Origin: Polaribacter vadi
Lineage (GTDB): Bacteria; Bacteroidota; Bacteroidia; Flavobacteriales; Flavobacteriaceae
DNA length: 64,000 nucleotides
Reading direction: 5' to 3'
Assembly: GCF_018861005.1 (NCBI RefSeq)
Contig: NZ_JAHKQL010000002.1
Span: 186,001-250,000, forward strand
Below the pieces are notes generated by a model. That model saw nothing but the letters and a program-made list of their open reading frames with translations. It was not told the origin of the DNA and did not search any database. Below, one piece after another: positions 62,801 through 64,000 of the stretch. Position 1 is the first letter of the stretch. Each line of letters begins with the position of its first letter. The position numbers and the translations under genes are program-made.

Positions 62801-64000
62801 TGGTTGGAATGCTTGTATACCAAGTCTGTGTAAAGTAGGAGCCCTATTTAATAAAACTGGATGACCTTTAATTACATTTTCTAAAATATCCCAAACAACT
62901 GGTTCTTTTCTATCAATAATTTTCTTTGCAGATTTTACTGTTTTTACAATTCCTCTTTCAATTAATTTTCTAATTACAAAAGGTTTATAAAGCTCAGCTG
63001 CCATATCTTTTGGCAATCCACACTCAGACAATTTCATTTCTGGTCCAACAACAATTACAGAACGTGCAGAATAATCAACACGCTTTCCTAATAAATTCTG
63101 ACGGAAACGTCCTTGTTTACCTTTTAATGAATCTGATAAAGATTTTAAAGGTCTGTTAGATTCAGTTTTTACTGCAGATGATTTACGTGTGTTATCAAAT
63201 AATGAATCAACAGATTCTTGTAACATACGTTTTTCATTACGTAAAATAACTTCAGGAGCTTTTATCTCAACTAATCTTTTTAAACGATTGTTTCTGATAA
63301 TAACTCTTCTATATAAATCATTTAAATCTGAAGTTGCAAAACGTCCACCATCTAATGGAACTAAAGGTCTTAATTCTGGTGGAATTACCGGAATTGCCTT
63401 CATAATCATCCATTCAGGATTATTCTCTCTATTTTTTTGAGAATCTTTAAATGCTTCAACAACATTTAAACGTTTTAATGCTTCAGTTTTACGTTGTTTA
63501 GACGTTTCTGTATTCGCTTTGTGTCTTAATTCAAAAGATAAAGACTCTAAATCAATACGAGCTAATAAATCAATTAAACACTCAGCACCCATTTTAGCGA
63601 TAAACTTGTTTGGGTCTGAATCATCTAAATATTGATTATCTTGAGGTAACTCATCAGCAATATCTAAGTATTCTTCCTCTGTTAAGAAATCCATTTTTTG
63701 TAATGGTTCTCCCTCTGGATTTTTAGCAATACCTGGTTGAATTACTACGTATCTTTCGTAATAAATAATCATATCTAACTTTTTAGATGGTAAACCTAAA
63801 AGGTATCCCATTTTGTTAGGTAATGATCTAAAATACCAAATGTGAGCTACAGGAACAACTAAGTTAATATGCCCTACTCTATCTCTACGTACTTTCTTTT
63901 CTGTTACTTCTACACCACATCTATCACAAACAATTCCTTTGTAACGTATTCTTTTGTACTTACCACAAGCACATTCATAATCCTTTACAGGACCAAAAAT
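59894..64000 (-). CDS. rpoC: DNA-directed RNA polymerase subunit beta', 5' truncated by window end
   Basis: The frame is open to the window edge, giving 1368 residues; only the first few dozen residues are missing. The visible N-terminus includes the four-cysteine zinc site ([13 protein letters not shown] then CDRCGVEV), upstream of the [14 protein letters not shown] segment. The catalytic [12 protein letters not shown]sp triad lies at about 62.73 kb. The bridge helix/trigger loop region ([20 protein letters not shown]) and the C-terminal domains are complete. A terminator follows. Confidence 0.97.
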   Translation of the reverse strand: MFGPVKDYECACGKYKRIRYKGIVCDRCGVEVTEKKVRRDRVGHINLVVPVAHIWYFRSLPNKMGYLLGLPSKKLDMIIYYERYVVIQPGIAKNPEGEPLQKMDFLTEEEYLDIADELPQDNQYLDDSDPNKFIAKMGAECLIDLLARIDLESLSFELRHKANTETSKQRKTEALKRLNVVEAFKDSQKNRENNPEWMIMKAIPVIPPELRPLVPLDGGRFATSDLNDLYRRVIIRNNRLKRLVEIKAPEVILRNEKRMLQESVDSLFDNTRKSSAVKTESNRPLKSLSDSLKGKQGRFRQNLLGKRVDYSARSVIVVGPEMKLSECGLPKDMAAELYKPFVIRKLIERGIVKTVKSAKKIIDRKEPVVWDILENVIKGHPVLLNRAPTLHRLGIQAFQPKLIEGKAIQLHPLACSAFNADFDGDQMAVHLPLGPEAILEAQLLMLASHNILNPANGAPVTVPSQDMVLGLYYMTKERISTPEVPIKGEGLTFYSPEEVTIAFNEEMVDLNAGIKVRTQDLGENGEQVTKIIKTTVGRVLFNEKVPAAAGYINEVLTKKNLRGIIGGILKATDIPTTGAFLDEIKNMGYKFAFQGGLSFSLGDIIIPAEKQSMIDEANKEVDVIVGNYNMGMLTQKERYNQVIDVWGSTNNRLTELSMKRLREDQQGFNSVYMMLDSGARGSKEQIRQLTGMRGLMAKPKKSTAGGGEIIENPILSNFKEGLSILEYFISTHGARKGLADTALKTADAGYLTRRLVDVSQDVIINEEDCGTLRGLEVTPLKKNDEIVESIADRIEGRISLQDVYHPVTEELIIKANQSITSKLADAVEASGIDRLEVRSALTCESTRGICAKCYGLSLSTRNKVQIGEAVGVIAAQSIGEPGTQLTLRTFHVGGVAGNISEENKLIAKFDGNVTIDDLRTVVGKDNEGKEVDIVISRTAEIKIKDKKTGITQSTNILPYGSIIFDKERKTIKKGDVVVQWDPFNGVIVSEFAGKVKFDNLEQGMNYSVEIDEQTGFQEKVITDSKNKKIIASLIIEDEDGNALRSYSLPVGAHLMVDDGDTVESGHTLVKIPRKSGKAGDITGGLPRVTELFEARNPSNPSVVSEIDGVVSFGKIKRGNREIIVESKTGDISKYLVKLSNQILVQENDFIKAGMPLSDGATTPSDILRIKGPSAVQQYLVNEIQEVYRLQGVKINDKHFEVVVRQMMRKVKIIDSGDTLFLENQLIHKTDFIKDNDAIYGMKVVEDAGDSENLKPGQIISARQLRDENSLLRRNDNNLVTARDARPATAEQVLQGITRASLQTKSFISAASFQETTKVLNEAAVNGKIDTLEGLKENVIVGKKIPAGTGMRSYDKIIVGPKDEIEQSF

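Noticed and set aside
1..64000. Prophage, integrative element or insertion sequence
   Set aside because: No transposase, integrase or phage structural gene was recognised, and base composition is even throughout.

Overview
The window looks like a chromosomal segment of a marine member of the Flavobacteriaceae (Bacteroidota), of the Polaribacter/Tenacibaculum kind. The evidence is the very low GC content, TAnnTTTG-type -7 promoter boxes, a type IX secretion C-terminal domain, a SusC-like TonB-dependent receptor with a carboxypeptidase-like N-terminal domain, TPR-LuxR and TPR-AraC regulators, a fused HemC-HemD, and a multidomain GH16 beta-glucanase. The genus is inference. I saw no insertion sequence, prophage, rRNA or CRISPR array.

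Layout. 1-4.8 kb: the end of clpC, a GNAT acetyltransferase, a TetR regulator with a CMD/AhpD-like target (matching operators upstream of both), and a 2-oxoacid dehydrogenase E2. 4.8-7.1 kb: a TPR-LuxR regulator and, downstream, a possible 16-residue micro-ORF with its own promoter, upstream GTRACA repeats and terminator. 7.2-20.8 kb: an almost complete haem pathway. hemA, hemCD, hemB, a small unknown gene, hemL, hemE and hemF lie on the minus strand, with a DUF6973-like gene, an EI24/CysZ-like gene and a pepsin-like lipoprotein protease among them. An AraC regulator, an rRNA/tRNA methyltransferase, hemH and hemJ lie divergently on the plus strand. 20.8-28.2 kb: signal transduction genes (a soluble histidine kinase, a single-domain response regulator, a CheB-CheR-PAS histidine kinase and a receiver-AraC response regulator) flanking a 1.4 kb region without protein genes. 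28.2-44.5 kb: a minus-strand cluster of serine hydrolases, alpha/beta hydrolases, an S41 protease, oxidoreductases, two paralogous TPR-AraC regulators and a membrane class III cyclase. 44.8-64 kb: tRNA-Ser(TGA), aroC, a 1816-residue triple-GH16 laminarinase-like enzyme, an acyltransferase and esterase pair, a phytase with its TonB-dependent receptor, a lipoprotein, DUF3467 and most of rpoC.

The most striking structure is at 26.3-27.1 kb. Five tandem units on the minus strand each read as a complete gene for a RNA of about 60 nt. Each has a pair of direct repeats (TGTCTTWAATNG, 20-21 bp apart), exactly 44 nt, a TAnnTTTG -7 box, a 5' hairpin with a TGGGGG loop (TGGGGC in one), an A-rich linker and an intrinsic terminator. 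Stem changes are often compensated, and G-U pairs consistently favour the minus strand as the RNA. A sixth repeat pair sits just upstream of the neighbouring receiver-AraC gene, so this regulator probably controls the array. The arrangement recalls multi-copy sibling RNAs under a phosphorelay, such as Vibrio Qrr, but I do not recognise this family.

A second regulatory pattern lies in the hydrolase cluster. Four promoters share a 22 bp palindromic site (GTTCTG-N10-CAGAAC type) placed exactly 21 nt upstream of a TTTG-ending -7 box. They define a local regulon that probably belongs to one or both TPR-AraC proteins.
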